DNA of 47,665 nucleotides from an uncultured Bacilli bacterium (lineage in GTDB: Bacteria; Bacillota_I; Bacilli_A; ML615J-28; CAG-313), in contig CANQDG010000013.1 of the NCBI GenBank assembly GCA_947591495.1, positions 1 through 47,665 of the forward strand. Reading direction: 5' to 3'. Shown piece after piece: positions 26,348 to 35,770 of this stretch. The notes beneath the pieces are model-generated. The model ran no database searches and was not told the DNA's origin. It saw only the letters and a program-made list of their open reading frames with translations. Both the position numbers and the translations under genes were made by a program. Position 1 is the stretch's first letter. The number at the start of each line of letters is the position of its first letter.

Positions 26348-26827
26348 TTAAATTTTTTTGATTAAAGAACCGCTCTCATCATAAACACAAATAAAATCAT
26401 ATTTTTCATCTTCACTTGGGGCAATTAAATTATTTGCGTAACTATCAATTACTTCAAGGGGTAAAAATAATTGATTCTCATCTTGGTTACGAAGCGCTAC
26501 CCGCTTTTTACATGTTTCAATGCTAGTTTGCAAATAATGACAACCTACTAAAAAATTAATATTATATTGTTTAATTGCATCTATGATTCTTTTTCTAACT
26601 TTTGGCGTAATATTGGTAGCATCATAAATGACATCATTACCCTTAACTAATTCTTCAGCACAAAATTCATAGGCTTTCGGTAAAACCATTGATGAAGCAA
26701 GGCTTGGAAATTTTTGCCTTATTTCATCAGTGGAAACCACTATAATATGTAATTCTTCGGCTAATTTTTTAGCAAGGGTTGACTTACCACTGCCCTGAAT
26801 GCCAACCATTAAATGTAATGTGTTCAT
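26348..26827 (-). CDS. PNK/zeta-like P-loop kinase
   Basis: A 159-residue single-domain P-loop kinase: Walker A GIQGSGKST (9-17), STDEIR (32-37, the acceptor/base region of polynucleotide kinase-type enzymes) and YDATN (68-72), followed by an arginine-bearing lid (CKKRVALRNQ). This set of motifs matches the kinase domain of T4 polynucleotide kinase and related small AAA-like ATPases. There is no phosphatase or antitoxin domain or partner gene. It probably phosphorylates a nucleic acid end or a small metabolite; which is unknown. It follows the ABC-F gene by 33 bases and AAAAGGA precedes the ATG. Confidence 0.8.
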   Translation of the reverse strand: MNTLHLMVGIQGSGKSTLAKKLAEELHIIVVSTDEIRQKFPSLASSMVLPKAYEFCAEELVKGNDVIYDATNITPKVRKRIIDAIKQYNINFLVGCHYLQTSIETCKKRVALRNQDENQLFLPLEVIDSYANNLIAPSEDEKYDFICVYDESGSLIKKI

Positions 26828-26860
26828 AATTTATTTTTTCCTTTTTAAATTTTATTTGTT

Positions 26861-28417
26861 TTAATTTATTAATAATTCTTCAATACTATAGATTTTTGTT
26901 GCAAGTTGATTAATAAAATCACGCTCATGACTTACAAAAATAATTGTTCCATCATATTTTTTTAAGGCTTTTAATAAATCTTCTTTAGCAATATGATCTA
27001 AATGATTTGTAGGTTCATCCAAAATTAAAACATTGGCTTTTTGTAACATAATTTTGCATAATTTTAATTTGGATTGTTCACCACCTGATAAATTTTTAAT
27101 TGGGGTAATGGCTAAATTATTGGTTAATCCACATCTTGCAAGTTGCGAACGAATTTTACCACTATCTAATAACGGATAAAGATTTTGAATTTCTTCGATA
27201 GGGGTTAAATTAGGATTTGAAAAATGATGTTCTTGTTCAAAATATGCTACCGCCGCATTGTCAACAAAATGATACGTTCCCGCAATTGGTTTTAATTCAC
27301 CAATTAAAGTCTTTAATAGCGTTGATTTACCAATGCCATTAAAACCTGTAATTGCTAGCCTTGTTCCACTTCTTATTTCGAAATTAATTGGTGGTAAAAG
27401 GCTATAACTATAACCTATTTCTAAATTTTGAACAGTTAAAAGCCGTTCAGAGGCAATTGGTTTATAATTAAAATATAGATTAAGATGAATATCATTTTTT
27501 AAAGGCTTAGCTAAAAGATCAAGTTTTTCTAATTTCTTTCCCCGGCTTTTAGCTTGTTTTGCGGTGGATGTTTTAACTTTATTTTTAGCAATATAATTTT
27601 GTAATTCTTTGATTTGCTTTTGTTGAGCATTATAACGCTTTTCATAATCAGCATCCATCATCATTTTTTTTAATAAATAAGCCTGATAATTACCTTTATA
27701 TTTGGTAATTTTACCTAATTCAATTTCTAAAATAACATTAACAACATTATTTAAAAATTCTTGATTATGGGATACAATCAAAAAATTACCTTTATAATCT
27801 TTTAAATATTTTACTAACCAATCGATATGAACAGTATCTAAGAAATTAGTTGGTTCATCTAAAATTAACAAATCAGGTTCTTCTAAAAGGAGTTTTGCAA
27901 GAATTACTTTAATTTTTTGACCACCTGATAAATTTTTTAAAATCGTCTGTAAACCATATTGATTAATGCCTAAACCTGAAACAATGCGCCCTATTTTAGA
28001 ATCAATTGCATAAAATTGATTAGTTTCTAAATATTCATTTATTTGTGATGTAATTCGAACAAGACGCATCGAGATTGCTTGATCTGTTGTTTGATTAAGC
28101 TCATCTAATAGTTGATGCATTTCTTTTTCTTTGGCATAAAGTTTGGAAAAGGCCTCTTTTAGATAACTATCAATTGAAAGGTTTAAATTTATATTCATAT
28201 ATTGGTCTAAATAACCAACTTTTATCGTTTTATCAAAAATAATATTACCATGATCAGGGATAACTTTCCCGCAAAGAATATTGATTAAAGTTGTCTTGCC
28301 AACGCCATTATTACCAACAATTCCGATTTTTTCATTTGGTAAAACGCGAAAAGATGCATTATTAAAAATCGTTTTTTTATCATACGTTAAAGACAAATTT
28401 TCAACTGTTAATAACAT
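26861..28417 (-). CDS. ABC-F family ribosome-associated ATPase
   Basis: The 518-residue protein has two ATPase domains and no membrane segment: GNNGVGKTT with LSGGQKIKVILAK and LILDEPTNFLD in the first; FNGIGKST with LSGGEQSKLKLCK and LILDEPTNHLD in the second. A lysine-rich linker of about 80 residues (AKQAKSRGKKLEKLD) separates them, the part that reaches toward the P-site tRNA in ABC-F factors. It looks like a housekeeping YkpA/YbiT-type factor rather than a known resistance protein. I chose ATG 28417 (MLLTVENLSLTYDKK) with GAGGAAAA upstream; a TTG nine codons earlier lacks a ribosome site. It lies 13 bases after murI. Confidence 0.92.
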   Translation of the reverse strand: MLLTVENLSLTYDKKTIFNNASFRVLPNEKIGIVGNNGVGKTTLINILCGKVIPDHGNIIFDKTIKVGYLDQYMNINLNLSIDSYLKEAFSKLYAKEKEMHQLLDELNQTTDQAISMRLVRITSQINEYLETNQFYAIDSKIGRIVSGLGINQYGLQTILKNLSGGQKIKVILAKLLLEEPDLLILDEPTNFLDTVHIDWLVKYLKDYKGNFLIVSHNQEFLNNVVNVILEIELGKITKYKGNYQAYLLKKMMMDADYEKRYNAQQKQIKELQNYIAKNKVKTSTAKQAKSRGKKLEKLDLLAKPLKNDIHLNLYFNYKPIASERLLTVQNLEIGYSYSLLPPINFEIRSGTRLAITGFNGIGKSTLLKTLIGELKPIAGTYHFVDNAAVAYFEQEHHFSNPNLTPIEEIQNLYPLLDSGKIRSQLARCGLTNNLAITPIKNLSGGEQSKLKLCKIMLQKANVLILDEPTNHLDHIAKEDLLKALKKYDGTIIFVSHERDFINQLATKIYSIEELLIN

Positions 28418-28430
28418 AAGTTTTCCTCTT

Positions 28431-29195
28431 TTAGTTAATTTCAACTTGTTTGATTTTTTTAAATTTAAATTTATTAATGTTTTTTTCTAAATCACTTATT
28501 TTACCAGTTGTTAAAAAAATATCACCATCACTAAAGTTATTTAAGAGATTTTGTTTAACTAAATACTGACTTAACTTTTCAGCTGTGGGCTTTCCACTTT
28601 CAACAATAGTAACTGATTTTAAAATAAATTGTTCGATTTCATCTTTTATATAGGGAAAATGAGTGCACCCCAAAATCAAAGTATCAATATTTGGCAAAGC
28701 TGCTAAATGTTTTTTAATCATTTCTTTCATTTGTTTAGTATGTAATTGTCCTTTTTCAATCGGTAAAACAAAGTCGCTACATTTTTCCGCATATAAGTCA
28801 ACATCTTTTAAATAGTGATCATATACTTTACTTTCAACTGTTAGATTAGTAGCAAATAATCCTATTTGTTTAGTTTTACTAACCTTTTTAGCTAAATTGG
28901 CGGTAGGCTCTACTACTCCTAACAAATAACCATCACTTTTTTTGATTTCATCGATTATTGATGATGTAGCTGTATTACAAGCAATTACAATTACTTTAGC
29001 ACCTAAATTTTTTAAATAATTGATATTCTTTAAAGTAATATTTTTGACCTCTTCTATTGTTTTAGTGCCATAGGGACAATTAATCGTATCGGCTAAATAA
29101 ACAACTTGTTCGTTAGGTAATTTTTGTTTAATATCTTGATAAACAGTTAATCCTCCAATTCCTGAATCAAAAATTCCTATAAAAGTATTTTGCAT
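28431..29195 (-). CDS. murI: Glutamate racemase MurI
   Basis: MurI makes D-glutamate for peptidoglycan. The 254-residue product has GIFDSGIGGLTV (D10, S11), the first catalytic cysteine C73 in IACNTATSS and the second, C177, in LGCTHFPY with H179. Length matches the family. ATG with AGGAGATG upstream. It is followed by the ABC-F gene in the same transcript and preceded by the HtrA terminator. Its presence argues that the organism builds a cell wall. Confidence 0.95.
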   Translation of the reverse strand: MQNTFIGIFDSGIGGLTVYQDIKQKLPNEQVVYLADTINCPYGTKTIEEVKNITLKNINYLKNLGAKVIVIACNTATSSIIDEIKKSDGYLLGVVEPTANLAKKVSKTKQIGLFATNLTVESKVYDHYLKDVDLYAEKCSDFVLPIEKGQLHTKQMKEMIKKHLAALPNIDTLILGCTHFPYIKDEIEQFILKSVTIVESGKPTAEKLSQYLVKQNLLNNFSDGDIFLTTGKISDLEKNINKFKFKKIKQVEIN

Positions 29196-29232
29196 TTACT
29201 TCATCTCCTGTTTCAACTAAAAAAATTAGTTT

Positions 29233-29257
29233 AAACGCTGATTGTTCATCAGCGTTT
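29233..29257 (-). terminator. Hairpin at the end of the HtrA operon
   Basis: AAACGCTGAT and ATCAGCGTTT form a 10-bp stem with loop of five, overlapping the htrA stop codon. The T tract on the minus strand (TTTAAACTAATTTTT) is interrupted, so termination may be partial and murI could receive read-through. Confidence 0.65.
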
Positions 29258-30467
29258 ATTTTAATGTAATTGTTTCAGTAACAATTTTAGCTTGTTTTCT
29301 TGAATAATAAGTGATTACAACCTTACTACCAATTACATAATCGTCTAATGAATTAAGTTTGGCCGATAAAACATTAAGGGTTGTAATTTTTTCTCCGTCA
29401 AAAGTTAAAATAATATCATCTTTAGCAACATTTGTCATTGAGATAGTTCCACCACTTGTAATATCACTAACATAAATGCCATATTTAGAACTATTACCAT
29501 AAATATCTGGAAGTGGCATTAAGCCATTTTCAGCAATAGTAGCATTTGTTAAATCTCTTACGGCAATTCCGGTTACACCAAGTGTTGGTCTTTTAATCGC
29601 AATATTTTTTTCAATATAATCACATGCTAATACTTTAGCAACATTAATCGGAATCGCAAATCCCATATTATCAATGGTATCATCAACAAATTTAAGTGAA
29701 TTAATACCTACTAATTTTCCATCTATTGTAAATAATCCGCCACCACTATTACCTGGATTAATTGATGCATCATGTTGAATATAAGTTGCATTATAGTCAT
29801 TGATATTATCACCATCAGTGTCATCACTGATATAACGTAATTTACCGCTAACTACGCCAAAAGTAACCGAGCCGTAAAAATCATATCCATCAGGGTTACC
29901 AATTGCAATAACAAATTGGCCTTTTTCAAGTGCATCACTATCACCAAATTCGACTGGTTGAATTAGCGATGTATGCTCAAATGTTATAACCGCAATGTCA
30001 ACTTTTTCATCGTATCCAATAATTTTAGCTTCAATTTCACAATCTTCATTACCTAAATAGACATAAATTTTCGTATTTAAACTAGACTCACTTGTAATAA
30101 CATGCCGATTTGTTAAAAGATAATATGTATAACCGGTTAATATACCACTAGCATTCTTATTTTCCACTCTTTTATAAATAACACCACTACCAATTGCTTC
30201 CGTATCTTCTGATGCGTATACCCTGCCATTAATCATAACGTTACTAACCGTTTTTATACTAACCCCAACCACGGCATTTTCAACCATTTTAACGGTGTTA
30301 TTAACCGCTTCTTCTAATTGATCGATTGTAATATTATCATAGTTAACAGTTTTATTGGTAATTTGATTTTCTATAATATTTTTTTGTTTAAATTGGCTGC
30401 AACTACTAGTAAATAAACACAACGATAAAATTAATAATAAACCTATTTTAAAACATTTATTTTTCAT
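29256..30467 (-). CDS. htrA: HtrA/DegP-type serine protease lipoprotein
   Basis: This 403-residue envelope protease starts with a lipoprotein signal (hydrophobic 8-19, Cys at 23 in LFTSSC). The trypsin-like domain has H122 (LLTNRHVIT), D157 (EKVDIAVI) and S241 (NPGNSGGG); one PDZ domain follows (about 295-403). A stretch rich in acid residues, DDTDGDNINDYN (about 215-226), sits just before the active-site serine loop and looks like a calcium-binding DxDxD loop. It is the last gene of an operon with a response regulator and a sensor kinase, four bases after the kinase, with its ribosome site (AAGGATG) inside that gene. Membrane-anchored quality control of secreted proteins is the likely role. 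Confidence 0.93.
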   Translation of the reverse strand: MKNKCFKIGLLLILSLCLFTSSCSQFKQKNIIENQITNKTVNYDNITIDQLEEAVNNTVKMVENAVVGVSIKTVSNVMINGRVYASEDTEAIGSGVIYKRVENKNASGILTGYTYYLLTNRHVITSESSLNTKIYVYLGNEDCEIEAKIIGYDEKVDIAVITFEHTSLIQPVEFGDSDALEKGQFVIAIGNPDGYDFYGSVTFGVVSGKLRYISDDTDGDNINDYNATYIQHDASINPGNSGGGLFTIDGKLVGINSLKFVDDTIDNMGFAIPINVAKVLACDYIEKNIAIKRPTLGVTGIAVRDLTNATIAENGLMPLPDIYGNSSKYGIYVSDITSGGTISMTNVAKDDIILTFDGEKITTLNVLSAKLNSLDDYVIGSKVVITYYSRKQAKIVTETITLK

Positions 30468-30471
30468 TTAA

Positions 30472-32001
30472 TCATCCTTCTTCCTTATTTTTAATAGGCA
30501 TTTTAAACCAAAAAGTACTACCCAATCCTTCTTTTGATTCAACTCCGTAAGCAAAGTTATGAATTTCTAATATTCCTTTGACAATTGATAAACCTAAACC
30601 CGAGCCTTGGGTAGATCGTTGATGACTTTTATCAATTCGATAATAACGATCCCAAATATAAGCTAAATCACTTTCTTTAATGCCAATTCCATGGTCAATA
30701 ACACTAATTATAACATCATGATTATCAATTGTTTGTTTGACAATAACCTCTTTAGTGGGACCACTATAATTTATGGCATTATTAATAAAATTATAAATTA
30801 CTTGATTAATTTTACTTTCATCAGCTATTACTTCAATATTGGCATCATATTCTAATTTAATTGTCAAATGATTGCTTTCTTGAAACTTTTGATATCTTTC
30901 CACAATCTCAATTAAATTATCCGTTATCGAAAATAATTGAGGATGAAGTTCAACGGTTTTACTCGAAAGTCGTGATAAATCAAGCATATCATTAACTAAA
31001 ATATTTAAGTGATTAACTTCATCAATAATAATTTGTAAATTTTCTTTATTGTTTTCCCCCGGTAAATCACGCATCATTTCAGCATATCCCCCAATCATTG
31101 TTAAAGGCGTCTTTAAGTCATGTGAAACATTAGCCATTAATTCTCTTCGTAAAGTTTCCGTCTTTTTCAATTCCGAAACTGTTTTATTTAAAGTTTCATT
31201 TAATTCATTAACTTCTAAAAAGCCTTCACCATTAAATACCACATCATAATCACCTTTAGCCATATTTTTAGCAATTTTATTCATCGCAACAATTGGTTTA
31301 GAAATGATTCTTGATATTATAATAGCAATAATAATCGTCAAAAAGACAACGATGATAACAATATAGGTTAATTGCATTTTAAGGGTTGAAACAGCTGATT
31401 CAACCGGAATAATTTTACTATCAATAATTAGCAAATAGGCATTACGATTACTAGTATTCTTAATAAATGAACAACACATAATTGAAGTGGTATCTTCACC
31501 TAATTCTCTAATTATTTCTTTTTTAGGGACATTTAGTTCTCTTATTTGATTTTGAAGAATCTCCATTTGATTGTTAGAAAGAATAATATAAAATTTTGAA
31601 TAATTTAGTTCACTAGCAATATTCCAAATATCGGTAACCTTGTCCAAATCTAAATTTTCAAACGATCCACCTGTATTGGTTTTATAAATTAAAATATCTT
31701 GATTAGTAATAGGGGAAGTCTCATTAGTTTGATTAGGATTACTATAAATATAAATAGCTGCATCTTCATCAGTTGATATTTTATCTAACTGATTAGTTAT
31801 AACCGAATCAATGGCATCTTTTTTATCAACGATTTTGGCAACATCATTAATTAAATCAGCGGTTCGGTTAATTTTATTCGACCGGTAAAAACTACCTAGT
31901 AAAGCAATTTGAAAGATTACAAAAACTAAAACAATAATGCTAGCAAAAATAAAGATAAAAAAGAATAATTTCCATTTTAAACTAATATTTTTCAGTTTCA
32001 A
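30472..32001 (-). CDS. Sensor histidine kinase
   Basis: The 509-residue kinase has membrane helices near 12-35 and 210-231, an outside sensor domain between them (about 36-209), HAMP (about 231-283), HisKA with phosphoacceptor H294 in ANVSHDLKTPL, and HATPase with NAINYSG, DHGIGI and GSGLGLSIV. It overlaps the response regulator by 20 bases and is followed by htrA, recalling CssRS-htrA of Bacillus where the kinase detects misfolded exported protein. That parallel is inference; the sensor domain was not recognised. Confidence 0.94.
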   Translation of the reverse strand: MKLKNISLKWKLFFFIFIFASIIVLVFVIFQIALLGSFYRSNKINRTADLINDVAKIVDKKDAIDSVITNQLDKISTDEDAAIYIYSNPNQTNETSPITNQDILIYKTNTGGSFENLDLDKVTDIWNIASELNYSKFYIILSNNQMEILQNQIRELNVPKKEIIRELGEDTTSIMCCSFIKNTSNRNAYLLIIDSKIIPVESAVSTLKMQLTYIVIIVVFLTIIIAIIISRIISKPIVAMNKIAKNMAKGDYDVVFNGEGFLEVNELNETLNKTVSELKKTETLRRELMANVSHDLKTPLTMIGGYAEMMRDLPGENNKENLQIIIDEVNHLNILVNDMLDLSRLSSKTVELHPQLFSITDNLIEIVERYQKFQESNHLTIKLEYDANIEVIADESKINQVIYNFINNAINYSGPTKEVIVKQTIDNHDVIISVIDHGIGIKESDLAYIWDRYYRIDKSHQRSTQGSGLGLSIVKGILEIHNFAYGVESKEGLGSTFWFKMPIKNKEEG

Positions 32002-32668
32002 AACGATAGCCTACCCTTCTTATTGTTATAATATTATCAGCATATTTACCTAATTTTTTACGTAGCGATTTCATATGAGTATCAAGGGTCCGATCATCAC
32101 CATAATAATCATATCCCCAGACTTTTTCTAAAAGTTGTTCACGAGTAATCGCAATATTGGCATTTTTAGTTAAATATACAAGTAATTCAAATTCTTTATG
32201 GGTTAATTCAATCCTTTTTGTATCTATGTAAACAATATGGGCACTGAAATCAATTTTTAAGCCTTCATACTGCCAAACTTGAACCTCTTCGGCTTTTTTA
32301 TTTTTTTGGGTAGCTCGATTTATGACAGCATTAACGCGCATCATCAATTCTTTAGGAGAAAAAGGTTTAGTTACATAATCATCTATTCCTAAATCAAAAC
32401 CATATAATTTATCATATTCTTCCGAACGTGCCGATAACATAATAATTGGTACATCAGAAGTTTTTCGAATTTCTTTAACCGCTGAAAAACCATCTAACTC
32501 TGGCATCATTATATCCATAATGATTAAATCATATTGATTATTTTTTACCATATTGATGGCTTCAATACCATTATTAGCCGTATCTGATTCAAAATGTTCA
32601 AAATTGGCATATTTTTTTACCAATTCTCTAATATTTAATTCATCATCAACAATTAAGATCTTACTCAT
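31982..32668 (-). CDS. OmpR-family response regulator
   Basis: A 228-residue regulator: receiver domain with D8-D9, phosphoacceptor D52 (IIMDIMMPELDG) and the KPFSP lysine near 102, then a winged-helix output domain (about 128-225, ending GYRFETEKY). It is first in the operon with kinase and htrA, driven by an extended -10 promoter flanked by 11-bp inverted repeats that may be its own binding sites. Confidence 0.95.
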   Translation of the reverse strand: MSKILIVDDELNIRELVKKYANFEHFESDTANNGIEAINMVKNNQYDLIIMDIMMPELDGFSAVKEIRKTSDVPIIMLSARSEEYDKLYGFDLGIDDYVTKPFSPKELMMRVNAVINRATQKNKKAEEVQVWQYEGLKIDFSAHIVYIDTKRIELTHKEFELLVYLTKNANIAITREQLLEKVWGYDYYGDDRTLDTHMKSLRKKLGKYADNIITIRRVGYRFETEKY

Positions 32669-32685
32669 ATTATGCTCCCATTAAT

Positions 32686-32751
32686 ATAATTACTTTGATT
32701 ATACCATACTTTCGTTTTTTTTTTGTGAAATTGAACTGAAAAAGTAATTAT
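32686..32751. repeat. 11-bp inverted repeat bracketing the RR promoter
   Basis: ATAATTACTTT (32686-32696) and AAAGTAATTAT (32741-32751) are perfect inverted copies 44 bases apart. One covers the predicted start site, the other lies about 50-60 bases upstream, inside the shared region with the MATE gene. Confidence 0.5.
32698..32706 (-). promoter_or_regulatory. Extended -10 of the RR-HK-htrA operon
   Basis: TGG followed directly by TATAAT (-10 at 32698-32703) on the minus strand. No -35 at 17 bases; a run of ten A lies upstream instead, so an activator is plausible. Confidence 0.6.
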
Positions 32752-32781
32752 TTTTATCTTTTAAGCGATATTGCACATACT

Positions 32782-32810
32782 TTGACTATTAAAGCATTTT
32801 TATGTATAAT
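32782..32810 (+). promoter_or_regulatory. Promoter of the MATE gene
   Basis: TTGACT (32782-32787), 17 bases, TATAAT (32805-32810), nearly consensus, with a short leader to the ATG at 32835. Confidence 0.82.
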
Positions 32811-32834
32811 TGATAAGACTTATGAGGTAATGTT

Positions 32835-34247
32835 ATGCAAAATGAATTGTTCGAAAAGCGTGAAACCCATCAAATGGCTACGCTTCCAATTGGAAAATTA
32901 CTTTTCAAAATGAGTATACCAGCTATTTTTTCAATGCTAGTGCAAGCTCTTTATAATATCGTTGATAGCCTTTATGTTTCAAGAATTAGTGAAACAAATA
33001 ATGAATTAACAGCCCTTAATTATGCCTTCCCAGTTCAAATGATTTGCCTTGCTATCGGTCTTGGAATTGGCGTTGGCACAAGTTCAGCCATTTCAAGGCA
33101 TCTTGGTGCTAAAAGGCAAAATGAGGCAAGTGATGCCGCAAGAACCGGCATTATCATTGCTCTATGTGCATACCTGGTAACTTTAGCTTGTAGTTTTTTT
33201 GTTCCAAAGCTATTTATGATGATTTATCAAGATCAAAATGAAATTGAGGCTTTATCAATTAAATATTTAAGAATTGTAATGGCCGTTAGTATTGGTTCTT
33301 ATCTTGAGGTTGTCATTTCCAAAATTTTGCAAGGCACTGGTAATATGATTATTCCGATGATTTCCCAATTAATCGGTGCTATTACAAATATTGTGCTTGA
33401 TCCTTTTTTCATTTTTGCTAAAGGTAGTGTTTTTCATCTTCCACTTGGCCTTAATTTAGGCGTTGAAGGAGCGGCGATTGCAACCGTTATTGCTCAGTGC
33501 ATTTCTGGTCTTTTTGTTACATTAATCATTTTGTTAAAAAAACATCAAGTATCTTTTAATTTTAAATATTTAAAAATTCGCAAAATGATTATTAAAGATA
33601 TCTTTAGTGTAGGGATTGCTGTCACAATTATGAATTCAATTAATGCTTTAACTACTATTATTCTTAATCGTATCTTAAGTTCAAGTGGTGTAACAATTTT
33701 AGGCACCTATTTTAAAGTTCAATCGTTCATTTTCATGCCAGTTTTTGGTCTAACGCAAGGAGCAATGCCGATTATGGGCTATAATTATGGTGCAAGGTCA
33801 AAAGAACGCTTCTTGAAAACTTTTAAATATACCATCATTACTTCTTTTACGATTATGGCACTTGGCCTTGTTGCTTTCCAACTTGGGGCTAATTTAATAT
33901 GTCAAATTTTTAAACTAGGATCTTTAACTAATCTTGGCAGTAAAGCTTTTAGAACGATTAGTTTATGTTTTATTCCTGCTGCTATTTCGATAATCATTTC
34001 GGCAATGTTTCAAGCGATTGGTCATGGCTATAAATCTAGTTTAATGAGTTTATTACGTCAAGCCGTCATTTTAATTCCGTGTGCTCTTATTCTTAAAGCT
34101 ATAACTAATTTAGATGATGCAGTATGGTGGTCATATCCCCTTTCTGAACTAGGATGTTGCATTATTTTTATCTTTGTAGCTAAAAAAACCATTAAAAATC
34201 TTTTTAATAATCCTAACTACACCCTTAACAATCAAGCTATCGATTGA
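32835..34247 (+). CDS. MATE family efflux transporter
   Basis: The 470-residue protein has 12 predicted membrane helices in two similar halves, each beginning with the MATE pattern: GKLLFKMSIPAIFSMLVQ at the start and the IKDIFSVGIAVTIMNSINA segment near residue 255. Members export cationic drugs or metabolites by Na+ or H+ antiport (MepA/NorM/DinF group); the substrate is unknown. ATG follows GAGGT. Divergent from the two-component operon, so the shared 160-base region could couple both. TGA is its stop codon. Confidence 0.92.
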   Translation: MQNELFEKRETHQMATLPIGKLLFKMSIPAIFSMLVQALYNIVDSLYVSRISETNNELTALNYAFPVQMICLAIGLGIGVGTSSAISRHLGAKRQNEASDAARTGIIIALCAYLVTLACSFFVPKLFMMIYQDQNEIEALSIKYLRIVMAVSIGSYLEVVISKILQGTGNMIIPMISQLIGAITNIVLDPFFIFAKGSVFHLPLGLNLGVEGAAIATVIAQCISGLFVTLIILLKKHQVSFNFKYLKIRKMIIKDIFSVGIAVTIMNSINALTTIILNRILSSSGVTILGTYFKVQSFIFMPVFGLTQGAMPIMGYNYGARSKERFLKTFKYTIITSFTIMALGLVAFQLGANLICQIFKLGSLTNLGSKAFRTISLCFIPAAISIIISAMFQAIGHGYKSSLMSLLRQAVILIPCALILKAITNLDDAVWWSYPLSELGCCIIFIFVAKKTIKNLFNNPNYTLNNQAID

Positions 34248-34266
34248 TGGTTTGATTGTTTTTTTT
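34227..34266 (+). terminator. Terminator of the MATE gene
   Basis: AACAATCAA and TTGATTGTT form the stem, followed by TTTTTT. The stem spans the TGA stop codon. Confidence 0.8.
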
Positions 34267-34293
34267 GCAAATTAGGAATTTTTTTGATATACT
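34265..34293 (+). promoter_or_regulatory. Promoter of the SLC45-like transporter
   Basis: TTGCAA (34265-34270), 17 bases, TATACT (34288-34293) preceded by TGA. It begins right at the end of the previous terminator. Confidence 0.78.
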
Positions 34294-34313
34294 ATTTGAA
34301 AGGAGAATTAAAT

Positions 34314-35729
34314 ATGGAATCAAAAATCGAAAATAATAATCGAACTCTTAAACTAAATATTAAAAATACTTTCTTTATTGGGCTAGCTTTTTTTGCCATT
34401 TTAATGCTTTGGCAAATGTATAATACTTATTGTCCGCTTTTCCTTGATTACCTTTTACGAAAAAATTTTGGCAAGACTAATGAACTCTTTATCGGAATAA
34501 TTATGGCCGGTGATAATCTATTTGCTATTTTTATGCTTCCACTTTTTGGTAAATTATCCGATAAAACCCATACTAAAATGGGAAAACGGATGCCATATAT
34601 CATTATTGGAATGGCTCTTTCTGCGATCCTTTTCCCTTTAGTTGCGGTAATGTTTTACATCGAGTCATTAGTCGGTGTCATTATCATGATGGCTGTTATT
34701 TTATTAATTATGAATATGTATCGCAATCCAGCGGTTGCTTTAATGCCTGATGTTACCCCTAAACCACTTCGTTCTAAAGCTAACGGCATTATCAATTTTG
34801 TTGGTTATCTTGGGGCTATTTTAGCTGGTGGTCTTGCTTTATTCTTAAAGATTGCGGACGGATCAAATGGCGATGATTGGCAACCAACTAATAAACTTAA
34901 TGCCATTATTGCTTTTTCCATCGCTAGTTTCTTTATGATTCTTGCTTTAGTCCTTCTTGTTTTAAAAATCAAAGAAAATAAATTACTTGAAGAAAACAAA
35001 GCTGATATTGAATATGGTGAATCACTTAGTCAAACAATTGAACAAGTAACCGATAATAAACCACTTAGTAAAGGTGATTTAAAAAATTTTTTCATTATTT
35101 TACTTGGTGTTCTTCTTTGGTACATGTCATTTAATGCTATTGAAACTTTTAATAGTTTATTTTGTAAAAAAATTTTGCACGATGAAGCAATTGCCTCAAC
35201 TATTGTTATCATTTTAACTGTTTCATCCATTATAACTTTTATTGCGGCCGCCAACCTACCTTCAAAAATTGGGCGAAAAAAAACCGTTTTACTTGGTATT
35301 TTAGCCTTAGTTGTTAGTTTTATCTTTGTTATTATTTATTTTGCTTCAAATGGTGTATTTAAAGAAGACTATCAATATCAAACTGAAATTGGCTTTTCTA
35401 TTATTCCAATTTATATTGCGATGGTTGTGTGTGGATTTGGTTGGGCTTTAATAAATGCTAACTCATATCCGATGTTAGTTGAAATGTCTTCTTCTAAAAA
35501 TATCGGCAAATTCACTGGTTACTATTACACTGTATCAATGTTAGCTCAAACCATTACCCCGATTTTAGTTGGTATAATTATGTATAAAAGTGATGCTAGT
35601 TTAAAACTTCTCTATATTTATTCTGGTATTTTAATGATAATGGCGTTTATTGTAATGCTATTCTTTAAAGAGAAAAAGCATACGCCTAAAGAAATAAAAA
35701 AAGGCTTTGATGCCTTAGATCTCGACTAA
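34314..35729 (+). CDS. MFS transporter, SLC45/GPH-like
   Basis: A 471-residue permease with 12 membrane helices. The loop after helix 2 reads GKLSDKTHTKMGKRMPYI, the form of the MFS loop (SDRTxSRxGRRRP) seen in SLC45/GPH-type sugar transporters. A hydrophilic central loop (about 215-245) links the two halves, and a second such loop motif (PSKIGRKKT) follows helix 8. Sugar uptake with protons is the family-based guess; no sugar enzymes are close. Start is ATG 34314 with AAAGGAG upstream; the longer TTG reading has none. It has its own promoter and terminator. Confidence 0.85.
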   Translation: MESKIENNNRTLKLNIKNTFFIGLAFFAILMLWQMYNTYCPLFLDYLLRKNFGKTNELFIGIIMAGDNLFAIFMLPLFGKLSDKTHTKMGKRMPYIIIGMALSAILFPLVAVMFYIESLVGVIIMMAVILLIMNMYRNPAVALMPDVTPKPLRSKANGIINFVGYLGAILAGGLALFLKIADGSNGDDWQPTNKLNAIIAFSIASFFMILALVLLVLKIKENKLLEENKADIEYGESLSQTIEQVTDNKPLSKGDLKNFFIILLGVLLWYMSFNAIETFNSLFCKKILHDEAIASTIVIILTVSSIITFIAAANLPSKIGRKKTVLLGILALVVSFIFVIIYFASNGVFKEDYQYQTEIGFSIIPIYIAMVVCGFGWALINANSYPMLVEMSSSKNIGKFTGYYYTVSMLAQTITPILVGIIMYKSDASLKLLYIYSGILMIMAFIVMLFFKEKKHTPKEIKKGFDALDLD

Positions 35730-35734
35730 AAAGT

Positions 35735-35770
35735 AAAGGTGCCCACTACCAAAATAGTTGGGCCTTTTTT
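35735..35770 (+). terminator. Terminator of the SLC45-like gene
   Basis: AAAGG/CCTTT, GCCCA/TGGGC and ACT/AGT make a bulged stem followed by six T. Confidence 0.8.
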
